Shown here: one piece after another, positions 14,088 to 20,504 of the stretch | Layout: each line of letters opens with the position of its first letter | How positions within the stretch are numbered: position 1 is the first letter of the stretch | Source: Bacteroidota bacterium | GTDB taxonomy: Bacteria; Bacteroidota; Bacteroidia; Bacteroidales; JADFUO01 | NCBI GenBank assembly: GCA_030614305.1 | Contig: JAUWKH010000005.1 | Span: 1-20,504, forward strand | Direction of reading: 5' to 3' | DNA: 20,504 nucleotides | Notes under the pieces: model-generated | The model's input: the letters and a program-made list of their open reading frames with translations, nothing else | Databases searched by the model: none | Told to the model about the DNA's origin: nothing | Program-made: the position numbers and the translations under genes

Positions 14088-15134
14088 ATGATCTCACCAA
14101 TGTTTAGCCATTTACTGATTCCTTTTATAGTCGGGATGTTTTTGGCAATGAATATGGGAGGAAGCGGAACTTCTCCTTCATTTTCCGTAGCTTATGGTTC
14201 AAATATTATCAGGCGGTTTGCCATACCCGGGTTATTCGGAATATTTGTATTCATTGGAGCAATAGTTGCGGGTAAAAAGACTGCTTTAACAATGGGAAAG
14301 GGCATTATTCCTGCCGATGAAATAACTCTTACAATCGCTACAATTGTATTGTTATCAATTGCAATATCATTATTGATTGCAAATTTAATCGGAGTTCCTC
14401 AATCAACAAGTCAGTCGGCTGTTTTTGCTCTAAGTGGTCCTGCATTATATTTAAATATGTTTAATTCACATAAGGTATTTTATGAAATAATTCCTGTATG
14501 GTTTGTCCTGCCTGTTATTTCTTTTGTTCTGATGTATTGTATCGGCAAGTATCTTTATCCGTTATTAAGACGGTTAGCAGTGGTGAGATTTGCTGATGTA
14601 ACAAATCATCCTGTACTCAGGATGTTGGTAATAATTTCGGCTTGCTATGTTTCATTTGCTATTGGTTCAAACAATGTTGCAAATGCATCAGGTCCTATAG
14701 CTTCTATGGTAATGAACGAGCTTAATATTAATCCTGACATGGAAAATAAATTTGTTTTGATAATGATACTTTCCACTTTGATCATAGCGCCCTGTTTTGC
14801 CATTGGAAGCTCGATATTCGGTAGAAAAATCATTGAAACTACCGGTAAAGGAATTGTGGATATCGGGCCATTGGAAGCTACGATTATTTCAATTGTTACA
14901 GCAACATTATTACTGCTCGCATCTATTACAAAAGGAATTCCAACGTCATTGGTGCAATTAAATACTTTAGCAATAATTGGCTTAGGAATCTCAAAAATGG
15001 GCTGGAAAAAAATCATTGTTAATAAAACTATCAGAAAGTTTTGGATAGTTTGGTTGGCTGCTCCGATACTATCTTTAATATTATCTTTTTCACTTACCTA
15101 TCTTGCTGATAATCTTGGGATTTTATACTATTAA
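14088..15134 (+). CDS. PiT-family anion transporter, CysP (sulfate permease)-like
   Basis: A 348-residue polytopic inner-membrane protein of the inorganic phosphate transporter (PiT) superfamily, with two homologous halves and about ten hydrophobic segments. Instead of the GANDxxN signatures of phosphate transporters it has FLAMNMGGSGTSPSFSVAYGS at about residues 18-38 and AIGSNNVANASGPI at 191-204, so the aspartate is absent from both halves. These blocks, together with GKGIIPADEITLTIA, LLIANLIGVPQSTS and GKGI near the start of the second half, follow my recollection of Bacillus subtilis CysP, a sulfate permease. Sulfate or a related oxyanion is therefore the better guess than phosphate. The gene is 9 nt from the nucleotidase gene downstream. 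The substrate is inference; superfamily membership is secure. Confidence 0.85.
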   Translation: MISPMFSHLLIPFIVGMFLAMNMGGSGTSPSFSVAYGSNIIRRFAIPGLFGIFVFIGAIVAGKKTALTMGKGIIPADEITLTIATIVLLSIAISLLIANLIGVPQSTSQSAVFALSGPALYLNMFNSHKVFYEIIPVWFVLPVISFVLMYCIGKYLYPLLRRLAVVRFADVTNHPVLRMLVIISACYVSFAIGSNNVANASGPIASMVMNELNINPDMENKFVLIMILSTLIIAPCFAIGSSIFGRKIIETTGKGIVDIGPLEATIISIVTATLLLLASITKGIPTSLVQLNTLAIIGLGISKMGWKKIIVNKTIRKFWIVWLAAPILSLILSFSLTYLADNLGILYY

Positions 15135-15143
15135 AATATAATT

Positions 15144-15839
15144 ATGAAAAAATATAAGCACCTTTTTTTTGATTTAGACCGGACAATCTGGGATTTTGAA
15201 AAAAATGCAAAGGAAACTTTCAGCGAGATTTACGATAAGTATAAACTAAAACAAAAAGGTGTTCCTTCTCTTGAAGAGTTTACAAAAACCTATAACTATT
15301 ACAATGATATGTTGTGGAGTTATTACAGAAAGGGAAAGATTATAAAAGAAGTGCTTAGCATTAAACGTTTTAAACTTACTTTAAATGATTTTGGAATAGA
15401 TGATGAATTTTTAGCAACTAACATTGCCGATGATTATGTGACAATCAGTCCTTTGAAAACAAATTTGTTTCCTCATTCGCATGAGATACTTGAATATTTA
15501 TATCCCAAATACAAACTGCACCTTATTACTAACGGTTTTGAGGAAGTTCAGCAGAAAAAAATTGATGTTTCGGATTTGCGAAAATATTTTGAACAGATAA
15601 TAACTTCTGAAGAAGCAGGCACTAAAAAACCCGAAAAACAAATTTTCCTTTTTGCCTTAACAAAAGCAAAAGCTAAAATTAATGAAAGCCTGATGATTGG
15701 TGATGATTTAAGAGTTGATATCTTAGGAGCAAAAGCAGTAGGTATTGACCAGGTTTTTGTTAATTACAATAATATTACTCATAATAACGAAATTACTTAT
15801 GAGGTTAATTCACTGAAAGAACTGGAAGATTTGCTATAA
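15144..15839 (+). CDS. yjjG: YjjG-type HAD noncanonical pyrimidine nucleotidase
   Basis: A 231-residue haloacid-dehalogenase superfamily phosphatase of the YjjG type, which in E. coli dephosphorylates noncanonical pyrimidine nucleoside monophosphates. Motif I is FFDLDRTIWDFE (nucleophile D10, acid D12), and the WDF that follows is typical of YjjG. The helical cap comes next. Motif II is LITNGF around 132, motif III is the lysine in TKKPEKQIF, and motif IV is MIGDDLRVDILGAKAVGI. Length and order are standard. ATG 15144 lies 9 nt after the stop of the transporter gene, so the two are probably cotranscribed, and a terminator follows 21 nt after the stop. A functional link with the transporter is not obvious. 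Confidence 0.88.
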   Translation: MKKYKHLFFDLDRTIWDFEKNAKETFSEIYDKYKLKQKGVPSLEEFTKTYNYYNDMLWSYYRKGKIIKEVLSIKRFKLTLNDFGIDDEFLATNIADDYVTISPLKTNLFPHSHEILEYLYPKYKLHLITNGFEEVQQKKIDVSDLRKYFEQIITSEEAGTKKPEKQIFLFALTKAKAKINESLMIGDDLRVDILGAKAVGIDQVFVNYNNITHNNEITYEVNSLKELEDLL

Positions 15840-15860
15840 GTATCTATACTATTATCCTGT

Positions 15861-15896
15861 AAAACTTTGTTTTTTTAGCAAAGTTTTGGTTTTTTG
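15861..15896 (+). terminator. Rho-independent terminator after yjjG
   Basis: AAAACTTTG (15861-15869) and CAAAGTTTT (15879-15887) form a 9-bp perfect stem with a 9-nt loop, followed by GG and six T residues. It closes the transporter-nucleotidase unit. Confidence 0.82.
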
Positions 15897-15900
15897 ATTA

Positions 15901-15953
15901 TCAGTCCTCAGTCTTATTCATAAAATCTCTCGCAATCCCGAAAACTTTCGGGA
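15901..15953. repeat. Second heptamer-plus-palindrome element
   Basis: TCAGTCCTCAGTC at 15901-15913 is the reverse complement of GACTGAGGACTGA, the heptamer unit of the array at 3937-4012. TCCCGAAAACTTTCGGGA at 15936-15953 is the same palindrome type with a 2-nt centre. Read on the minus strand, the order is palindrome then heptamers. The element lies between the converging yjjG and psd genes. The palindrome lacks a T-run, so a terminator role is unsupported. Confidence 0.75.
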
Positions 15954-15965
15954 GCTAAGGCATTG

Positions 15966-16628
15966 TTACGAAATAAATTCAGCAATCACGGTCTTTCCTC
16001 CTCTGACTTTCTGCCTTAATTTTACTTTAATTTTAGCATCAACAGGTAATAATATGTCGAATCGCGAACCGAATTTAATTATTCCAATTTCATTACCCTG
16101 AATAACATGCTTGCCAACTTCTGCATTAGATATGATTCTTCTGGCTAATAAACCTGCTATCTGACGAGATAATACGGATTGTTGTTTGCTATTTTCTATA
16201 ACAATGCTTGTTCTTTCGTTTTCTGAAGATGATTTAGGATGATATGCTGCAAGATATTTTCCGTGATGATGTTTGAAAAAAGTGATATTACCGCTTATCG
16301 GATACCAGTTAACATGTATATTAAGTGGCGACATAAAAACCGATACCTGGATTCTTTTATCTTTAAAATACTCATTTTCTTCAACTTCTTCAATTGCTAC
16401 AACTTTACCGTCGGCTCCGCTTAATATATTATTATCATTAATTTCAATTATTCTTTTTGGCTGCCTGAAAAACCTTATGATCAAAATAAAGAATATCAAG
16501 CCGATGAGATAAAGAAAATAATGTATGAAAGTTTGAACAGGAAATAATAAATTTATTATTAATACAATAGTCAGTATTGCTATCAGCATAATAAAAATTA
16601 TTAAGTATCCTTTTTTATGAATTCTCAT
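15966..16628 (-). CDS. psd: Phosphatidylserine decarboxylase (pyruvoyl enzyme), short form
   Basis: Converts phosphatidylserine to phosphatidylethanolamine at the inner membrane. The 220-residue protein is of the short bacterial/archaeal PSD class. Two N-terminal transmembrane helices (about 8-28 and 33-52) precede the catalytic domain. This carries ADGKVVAI at 72-79, VFMSPLNIHVNWYP at 97-110 (H105) and HHGKYLAAYHPKSSSENER at 120-138. The self-cleavage site is FGSR at 187-190, where the serine should become the pyruvoyl group and split the chain into beta and alpha subunits. It starts one base after the cdsA stop, so it is the last gene of the ftsH-LUD-cdsA-psd operon. No pssA is in the window. 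Confidence 0.92.
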   Translation of the reverse strand: MRIHKKGYLIIFIMLIAILTIVLIINLLFPVQTFIHYFLYLIGLIFFILIIRFFRQPKRIIEINDNNILSGADGKVVAIEEVEENEYFKDKRIQVSVFMSPLNIHVNWYPISGNITFFKHHHGKYLAAYHPKSSSENERTSIVIENSKQQSVLSRQIAGLLARRIISNAEVGKHVIQGNEIGIIKFGSRFDILLPVDAKIKVKLRQKVRGGKTVIAEFIS

Positions 16629-16629
16629 T

Positions 16630-17451
16630 TTAGATAAAAAGTTTCAAATAAATAAAAACAAAAGGTGCTGCCATAAAAACGGCATCAAAGCGGTCTAATA
16701 TCCCGCCATGTCCCGGTAAAATATTTCCGGTGTCTTTAATATTCATACTTCTTTTGAACATTGATTCGGTCAAATCCCCCAATGTGCCGAAAACAGAAAT
16801 GATCAGAGCTATAATTACCCACTGGATACTACTGAGATCATCAAAAAACAATGAAATAATATAAGCAGTTAATATAGCAAAAATTACTCCGCCAAAACTT
16901 CCTTCCCAGGTTTTTTTCGGGGAAATTCTTTTAAAAAGCAGATGTCTTCCAAGTGTTTTTCCTGTGAGGTATGCAAAAATATCATGCATCCATAAAATAA
17001 TAAGAAAACCTAAAAGTATCTCATATTGAAATACGCCGGGGATAAGTCCGGTGTTAAAAAAGAAATTTAACAATGAAAAAGGTAAAGCAATGTAGATAAT
17101 TCCCAGTATTGAAAATGATATGTTTGTAAAAGGATTTTTGTTTTTTGAAAATAACTCAATAAAAAAAATAAGTGGGATTGTGGCTAAATTTATCAGTAAA
17201 ATTTTTAAATCAGCGATATTCATGGCAACTAATGCCATTGATATAAATAATATGCCACCTGAAAAAATTCCGGCTAATATTTGTGGACGGGCAATGTTTG
17301 TTGTTTTAACCAAACTGTAAAATTCCCAAAGTCCTAATATAGTTATTACAAGGAATAGAATAACAAAAGAATACTGATTCCAGATTATTGAACCGATAAT
17401 CAGAGCTGTAAATATTAATCCTGTGATTGTTCTTTTTATAAGGTTTTTCAC
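16630..17451 (-). CDS. cdsA: Phosphatidate cytidylyltransferase CdsA
   Basis: Makes CDP-diacylglycerol from phosphatidic acid and CTP, the branch-point precursor for phospholipids, including the phosphatidylserine consumed by Psd next door. The 273-residue protein has about eight hydrophobic segments. Its C-terminal signature SMFKRSMNIKDTGNILPGHG, continuing to GILDRFD (residues 230-256), fits the CdsA PROSITE-type pattern completely. The conserved SPKKTWEGSFGG is at 177-188. It lies 8 nt after the LUD gene and 1 nt before psd. Pathway and gene order agree well. Confidence 0.95.
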   Translation of the reverse strand: MKNLIKRTITGLIFTALIIGSIIWNQYSFVILFLVITILGLWEFYSLVKTTNIARPQILAGIFSGGILFISMALVAMNIADLKILLINLATIPLIFFIELFSKNKNPFTNISFSILGIIYIALPFSLLNFFFNTGLIPGVFQYEILLGFLIILWMHDIFAYLTGKTLGRHLLFKRISPKKTWEGSFGGVIFAILTAYIISLFFDDLSSIQWVIIALIISVFGTLGDLTESMFKRSMNIKDTGNILPGHGGILDRFDAVFMAAPFVFIYLKLFI

Positions 17452-17459
17452 TCTATATT

Positions 17460-18116
17460 TTAGTTACCGGTTAATTCATCATCTTCAATTAAAAAGACGT
17501 ACATATTTTCAGGGCCGTGTGCACCCATTACAAGTGTTTTTTCAATATCTGCCGTTCTGCTAGGTCCTGTAATTACTGAGATCATTGAAGGTAATTTATT
17601 TTTATATTTTTTCTTTATTTTTTTCAGGGCATCTTTTAAATCGGGAACCAATTGCGAAGTATAAGCCATCACAATATGGGTTTCAGGATAAACATTCAAC
17701 CTTCTGCCTGATTTTTGTCCTGATGAAACCATAACACTTCCGAGTCGTGCAATTAAATATTCACATCCGGTAATTCCCACATTAATATCAAGGAAATCTT
17801 TTTCGCTGGATTTAAAGGCTATTCCACCATTAGATAATAAAGATTGGATTTTTTCATCAAGGCAAAATATATTATCCCAGTTATTTTCAGAAATAAGTAT
17901 TTTAAGATTTTCAATAAATTCTATTTCATTAGAGCAGTAAATAAATTTTCCTGCAACTTTTGTAAATTCCTGTGCAAAAGCAACATCCAGGGTGTCGTCC
18001 AATTGTGTATAAACCGGACTTTCAAATTCAACATTCGGATAAGGGTTATCCAATTTACTGATTAAAGCATTTCTTACCCGTTTTAATATTTTTTCACGTG
18101 ATGTACTTTCTTCCAT
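17460..18116 (-). CDS. LUD-domain (LutC/YkgG-like) protein
   Basis: A 218-residue cytosolic protein of the LUD superfamily. Its LutC/YkgG members serve lactate utilisation with the iron-sulfur proteins LutA and LutB. The family core is visible: ITGCEYLIARLGSVMVSSG at 115-133, GRRLNVYPETHIVMAYTSQLVPDL at 137-160, and the signature GPSRTADIEKTLVMGAHGP at 184-202. No lutA or lutB is nearby. A solitary LUD gene between ftsH and cdsA is, as I recall, a regular feature of Bacteroidota, so it may do something other than lactate oxidation. It starts 20 nt after the ftsH stop and ends 8 nt before cdsA. The role is unknown. Confidence 0.85.
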   Translation of the reverse strand: MEESTSREKILKRVRNALISKLDNPYPNVEFESPVYTQLDDTLDVAFAQEFTKVAGKFIYCSNEIEFIENLKILISENNWDNIFCLDEKIQSLLSNGGIAFKSSEKDFLDINVGITGCEYLIARLGSVMVSSGQKSGRRLNVYPETHIVMAYTSQLVPDLKDALKKIKKKYKNKLPSMISVITGPSRTADIEKTLVMGAHGPENMYVFLIEDDELTGN

Positions 18117-18136
18117 AAAAGATCAAAAGTGTCAGT

Positions 18137-20236
18137 TTAAAATAAAGTGCCTGTTTGTTCTTTTTCAGGAACTTGTGATTTACTTTCCTTTTCAACAGTT
18201 TTTTTATTGGGTTGGTCGTTGGTTTTAGGAGGTGATTTTTTTGTTTTTTTCGCTAATTTCTTTTCAGTTTTGACAGGTTCAATAGTTTTTTCATCGTCAT
18301 AAGGTCTTTTACCGAAAATTATCTCCAGATCTTCGCTAAAAATAACTTCTTTTTCAAGTAACAGGATGGCTAATGTTTCAAGTTTGGATTTGTTTTTTAG
18401 TAACAGGCTTTTTGCTCTTTGGTATGCTTTTTCAACCATTTTACTTATTTCTTTATCAATGGTTTCAGCAGTTTTTTCACTGTATGGTTTATGGAAAGAA
18501 TACTCCTGTTGCCCTGTTGAATCATAATAACTGATATTTCCGATTGCTTCATTTAATCCGAAATAAGTAACCATAGCGAAAGCCTGCTTGGTAACTTTTT
18601 CAAGATCGTTCAAAGCACCGGTAGAAACTTTTCCGAAGTTGATTTCTTCTGAAGCTCTGCCACCCAAAGCTGCTGTCATTTCATCAAACATTTGTTCAAA
18701 AGTTGTAATTTGCCGTTCTTCGGGTAAATACCATGCAGCACCAAGCGATTTGCCTCTGGGAACAATGGTAACCTTAACAAGCGGATTAGCATATTCAAGC
18801 AACCAGCTAACCGATGCATGACCTGCTTCGTGGTATGCAATAACTTTTTTCTCGTGTTGTGAAATGATTTTATTTCTTTTTTCCAATCCGCCGATGATAC
18901 GGTCAATGGCATCCATAAAATCCTGTTTGTCAATAACTTTTTTGTTTTTTCTTGCACCAATCAAAGCCGATTCATTACAAACATTGGCAATATCGGCACC
19001 TGAAAAACCCGGTGTTTGTTTTGCAAAGAAATCAATATTAACCGTTTTATTAAGTTTTAAAGGTTCCATGTGGACTTTAAAAATTGCTTTTCTTTCTTCC
19101 AGATCAGGTAATTCAACATGGATTTGACGGTCAAATCTGCCTGCTCTCATCAATGCTCTGTCAAGAATATCGGCACGGTTTGTTGCTGCAAGAATAATTA
19201 CACCTGTGTTGGTTGCAAAACCGTCCATTTCGGTGAGCAGTTGATTTAAAGTGTTTTCTCTTTCGTCGTTAGCGCCGGTCATAGGATTTCTGCCACGTGC
19301 ACGTCCGATAGCATCAATTTCATCAATAAAAATTATGCATGGAGCTTTTTCTTTTGCTTGCTTAAAAAGATCTCTTACTCTTGAAGCACCCACACCTACA
19401 AACATTTCAACAAAATCGGAACCTGAAATTGAGAAAAACGGAACTTTAGCTTCGCCTGCTACTGCTTTAGCCAATAATGTTTTACCTGTTCCGGGAGGAC
19501 CAATAAGTAATGCTCCTTTTGGTATCTTTCCGCCTAATTGGGTGTATTTTTCCGGGTTTTTCAGGAAGTCAACAATTTCCATTATCTCAACTTTGGCTTC
19601 TTCAAGTCCTGCAACAGCATTAAAGTTAATAGTAACATTTGAACTTTTATCAAATAGCTTTGCCTTGGATTTACCTATATTAAAAATATGTCCGCCGGGA
19701 CCTCCTCCACCACGACTCATCATTCTCATGATTAAAAACCAAACACCAACTAAAACAACAATCGGAATTATCCATCCCAGAATATCACCCCCCCAGTTTC
19801 TTCTAACTTCATTTTCAACATATATCGGTTTAGTAGCATTATGTTGAGCTTCTTCAACCCAGTCAACAAATTTATCAGGAGTTGTCACATTATAATAAAA
19901 CTGTGGTCCTGTGCCTTCGGAATTTTTCCCTCTGACTTCATCGTATTCAGGTCTGGATAATTTGTCTCTCTTTATATAGATTTCGGCTTTTTCTTTATTA
20001 ATCAATACAATTCTTTCAACGTCTTCTGATTCCAGCATTTCTATCAAATCTCTCTTGTCGGTTTTTTTAGCACCATCTCCCAAATTCATAAATTGAATGC
20101 TAATAAAAATTACTGCCAGTATTCCGTAAATCCAATAGAAGTTAAATTTACCTTTTGGGTTTTTTCCTTTTGGTAGATTTACAGGAGTTTTACTTTTAGT
20201 ATCTTTATGTTTTGTATCTTTATGTTTTTCTGACAT
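18137..20236 (-). CDS. ftsH: ATP-dependent zinc metalloprotease FtsH
   Basis: A hexameric inner-membrane AAA+ protease that degrades misfolded membrane proteins and selected soluble regulators. From ATG 20236 it has 699 residues. There is a Lys-rich cytosolic N-terminus, TM1 at about 32-50, a periplasmic domain, and TM2 at about 153-172. The AAA module follows, with Walker A GPPGTGKT at 246-253, Walker B IIFIDE at 301-306 and the second region of homology [20 protein letters not shown] at 351-370. The zinc protease domain has HEAGH at 469-473 and the third ligand D544 in ALNDLE. The tail (about 650-699) is Lys/Glu/Pro-rich low complexity. An upstream in-frame start (20377) would add 47 residues that overlap rsfS and lack family similarity, so I reject it. 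It heads ftsH-LUD-cdsA-psd and lies 37 nt after rsfS. Confidence 0.96.
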   Translation of the reverse strand: MSEKHKDTKHKDTKSKTPVNLPKGKNPKGKFNFYWIYGILAVIFISIQFMNLGDGAKKTDKRDLIEMLESEDVERIVLINKEKAEIYIKRDKLSRPEYDEVRGKNSEGTGPQFYYNVTTPDKFVDWVEEAQHNATKPIYVENEVRRNWGGDILGWIIPIVVLVGVWFLIMRMMSRGGGGPGGHIFNIGKSKAKLFDKSSNVTINFNAVAGLEEAKVEIMEIVDFLKNPEKYTQLGGKIPKGALLIGPPGTGKTLLAKAVAGEAKVPFFSISGSDFVEMFVGVGASRVRDLFKQAKEKAPCIIFIDEIDAIGRARGRNPMTGANDERENTLNQLLTEMDGFATNTGVIILAATNRADILDRALMRAGRFDRQIHVELPDLEERKAIFKVHMEPLKLNKTVNIDFFAKQTPGFSGADIANVCNESALIGARKNKKVIDKQDFMDAIDRIIGGLEKRNKIISQHEKKVIAYHEAGHASVSWLLEYANPLVKVTIVPRGKSLGAAWYLPEERQITTFEQMFDEMTAALGGRASEEINFGKVSTGALNDLEKVTKQAFAMVTYFGLNEAIGNISYYDSTGQQEYSFHKPYSEKTAETIDKEISKMVEKAYQRAKSLLLKNKSKLETLAILLLEKEVIFSEDLEIIFGKRPYDDEKTIEPVKTEKKLAKKTKKSPPKTNDQPNKKTVEKESKSQVPEKEQTGTLF

Positions 20237-20273
20237 TATATCTTTATTTATAATTTGTAAAACCCTTCCGGTT

Positions 20274-20504
20274 TTATTCATCATTCTTAAATTTTTGAAT
20301 TTCAGCATCTGCCCAAAGATTTTCCAAACGATAAAAATCTCTTGTGTTTTCCTGAAAAACATGAACGACCACATCAAAATAATCTATCAAAATCCATTCC
20401 GCATTTTTAAAACCTTCTTTATGCCACGGATTTGCACCGCTTACTTTTTTTACCTCATAAATCACTGAATCCGCAATTGATTCAACCTGAACTTTTGAAG
20501 TTCC
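20274..20504 (-). CDS. rsfS: Ribosomal silencing factor RsfS, 5'-truncated by window edge
   Basis: The last 76 residues of a RsfS/Iojap-family protein, open to the window edge, so the N-terminus is missing. RsfS binds ribosomal protein uL14 and blocks subunit joining when nutrients are scarce. The visible part begins GTSKVQVESIADSVIYEVKK, then has NPWHKEGFKNAEWILIDYFD, and continues VVVHVFQENTRDFYRLENLWADA. These are the strongly conserved C-terminal half of the family: GTS, WILIDY, VVVHVF, FY and LW. The GTG at 20465 is an internal valine codon, not the start. The stop lies 37 nt before ftsH, and rsfS-ftsH is a common Bacteroidota gene pair. Confidence 0.9.
   Translation of the reverse strand, partial: GTSKVQVESIADSVIYEVKKVSGANPWHKEGFKNAEWILIDYFDVVVHVFQENTRDFYRLENLWADAEIQKFKNDE

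Noticed and set aside
15936..15953. Terminator for psd on the minus strand
   Set aside because: The palindrome is not followed by a T-run on either strand and matches the dispersed palindrome family instead.
19251..19847. 198-residue plus-strand ORF
   Set aside because: It is wholly antisense to the FtsH AAA region, and proline/serine-rich as expected of an antisense frame; no start signal or similarity.
20237..20377. Longer in-frame start for FtsH adding 47 residues
   Set aside because: The extension overlaps the conserved 3' part of rsfS and lacks FtsH similarity; ATG 20236 begins a normal Lys-rich FtsH N-terminus.

Overview
The window is 20.5 kb of AT-rich DNA from a member of the Bacteroidota, most likely an uncultured Bacteroidales/Marinilabiliales-like lineage. 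Three things support this. Two large secreted proteins end in type IX secretion (T9SS, 'Por') sorting domains. Promoter-like sites match the Bacteroidota TTTG / TAnnTTTG consensus. Conserved blocks have Bacteroidota-style order (rsfS-ftsH-LUD-cdsA-psd, and a MOSC-MogA fusion beside moeA-moaA-moaC). Most starts lack a strong Shine-Dalgarno, also typical of the phylum. No rRNA, tRNA, CRISPR array, insertion sequence or phage gene was seen.

Layout, left to right. (1) 132-5993, plus strand: a molybdenum-cofactor block. moeA, moaA and moaC overlap one another; an HI0933/BaiN-type flavoprotein and a MOSC-MogA fusion follow, then an HD-domain hydrolase and a DivIC/FtsB-like division protein. (2) 6344-7288: a TIGR01212-family radical SAM enzyme alone between two repeat-rich spacers. 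(3) 7602-11984: two T9SS-exported proteins that share a roughly 190-residue beta-rich domain (one copy, then two copies), each behind its own promoter. (4) 12037-13418, minus strand: an SPFH/band-7 membrane protein, the wreck of an alpha/beta hydrolase gene, and a 56-residue ribbon-helix-helix protein. (5) 14088-15839, plus strand: a PiT-family anion transporter resembling the sulfate permease CysP, followed by a YjjG-type nucleotidase. (6) 20504-15966, minus strand: rsfS (cut by the window edge), ftsH, a LUD/LutC-like protein, cdsA and psd, a tight operon for proteostasis and phospholipid synthesis.

How the genes work together. MoaA and MoaC make cyclic pyranopterin monophosphate, and the MogA domain and MoeA adenylate molybdopterin and insert metal. 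The MoaD/MoaE/MoeB steps and any molybdoenzyme are not here. CdsA and Psd supply CDP-diacylglycerol and phosphatidylethanolamine; FtsH is the membrane protease and RsfS the ribosome silencing factor. The two secreted proteins look like cell-surface or extracellular proteins rather than housekeeping enzymes.

The least ordinary part of the window is its spacers. Nearly every longer spacer holds short repeats from at least five interspersed families: a GACTGRR heptamer array with a CCCGAAAGCTTTCGGG palindrome; a GAAGCG/ACGAAGT hairpin mosaic; AGGCTA/AGGCTG hexamer inverted repeats; a TGAT tetranucleotide tract; and a 'TCAATGACCAAA' nested hairpin. I see no clear new multi-gene defence or biosynthetic system. 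The best candidates for follow-up are the repeat families, the shared secreted domain, the compact MoaA, the CysP-like transporter, and the SPFH / decayed hydrolase / RHH locus.
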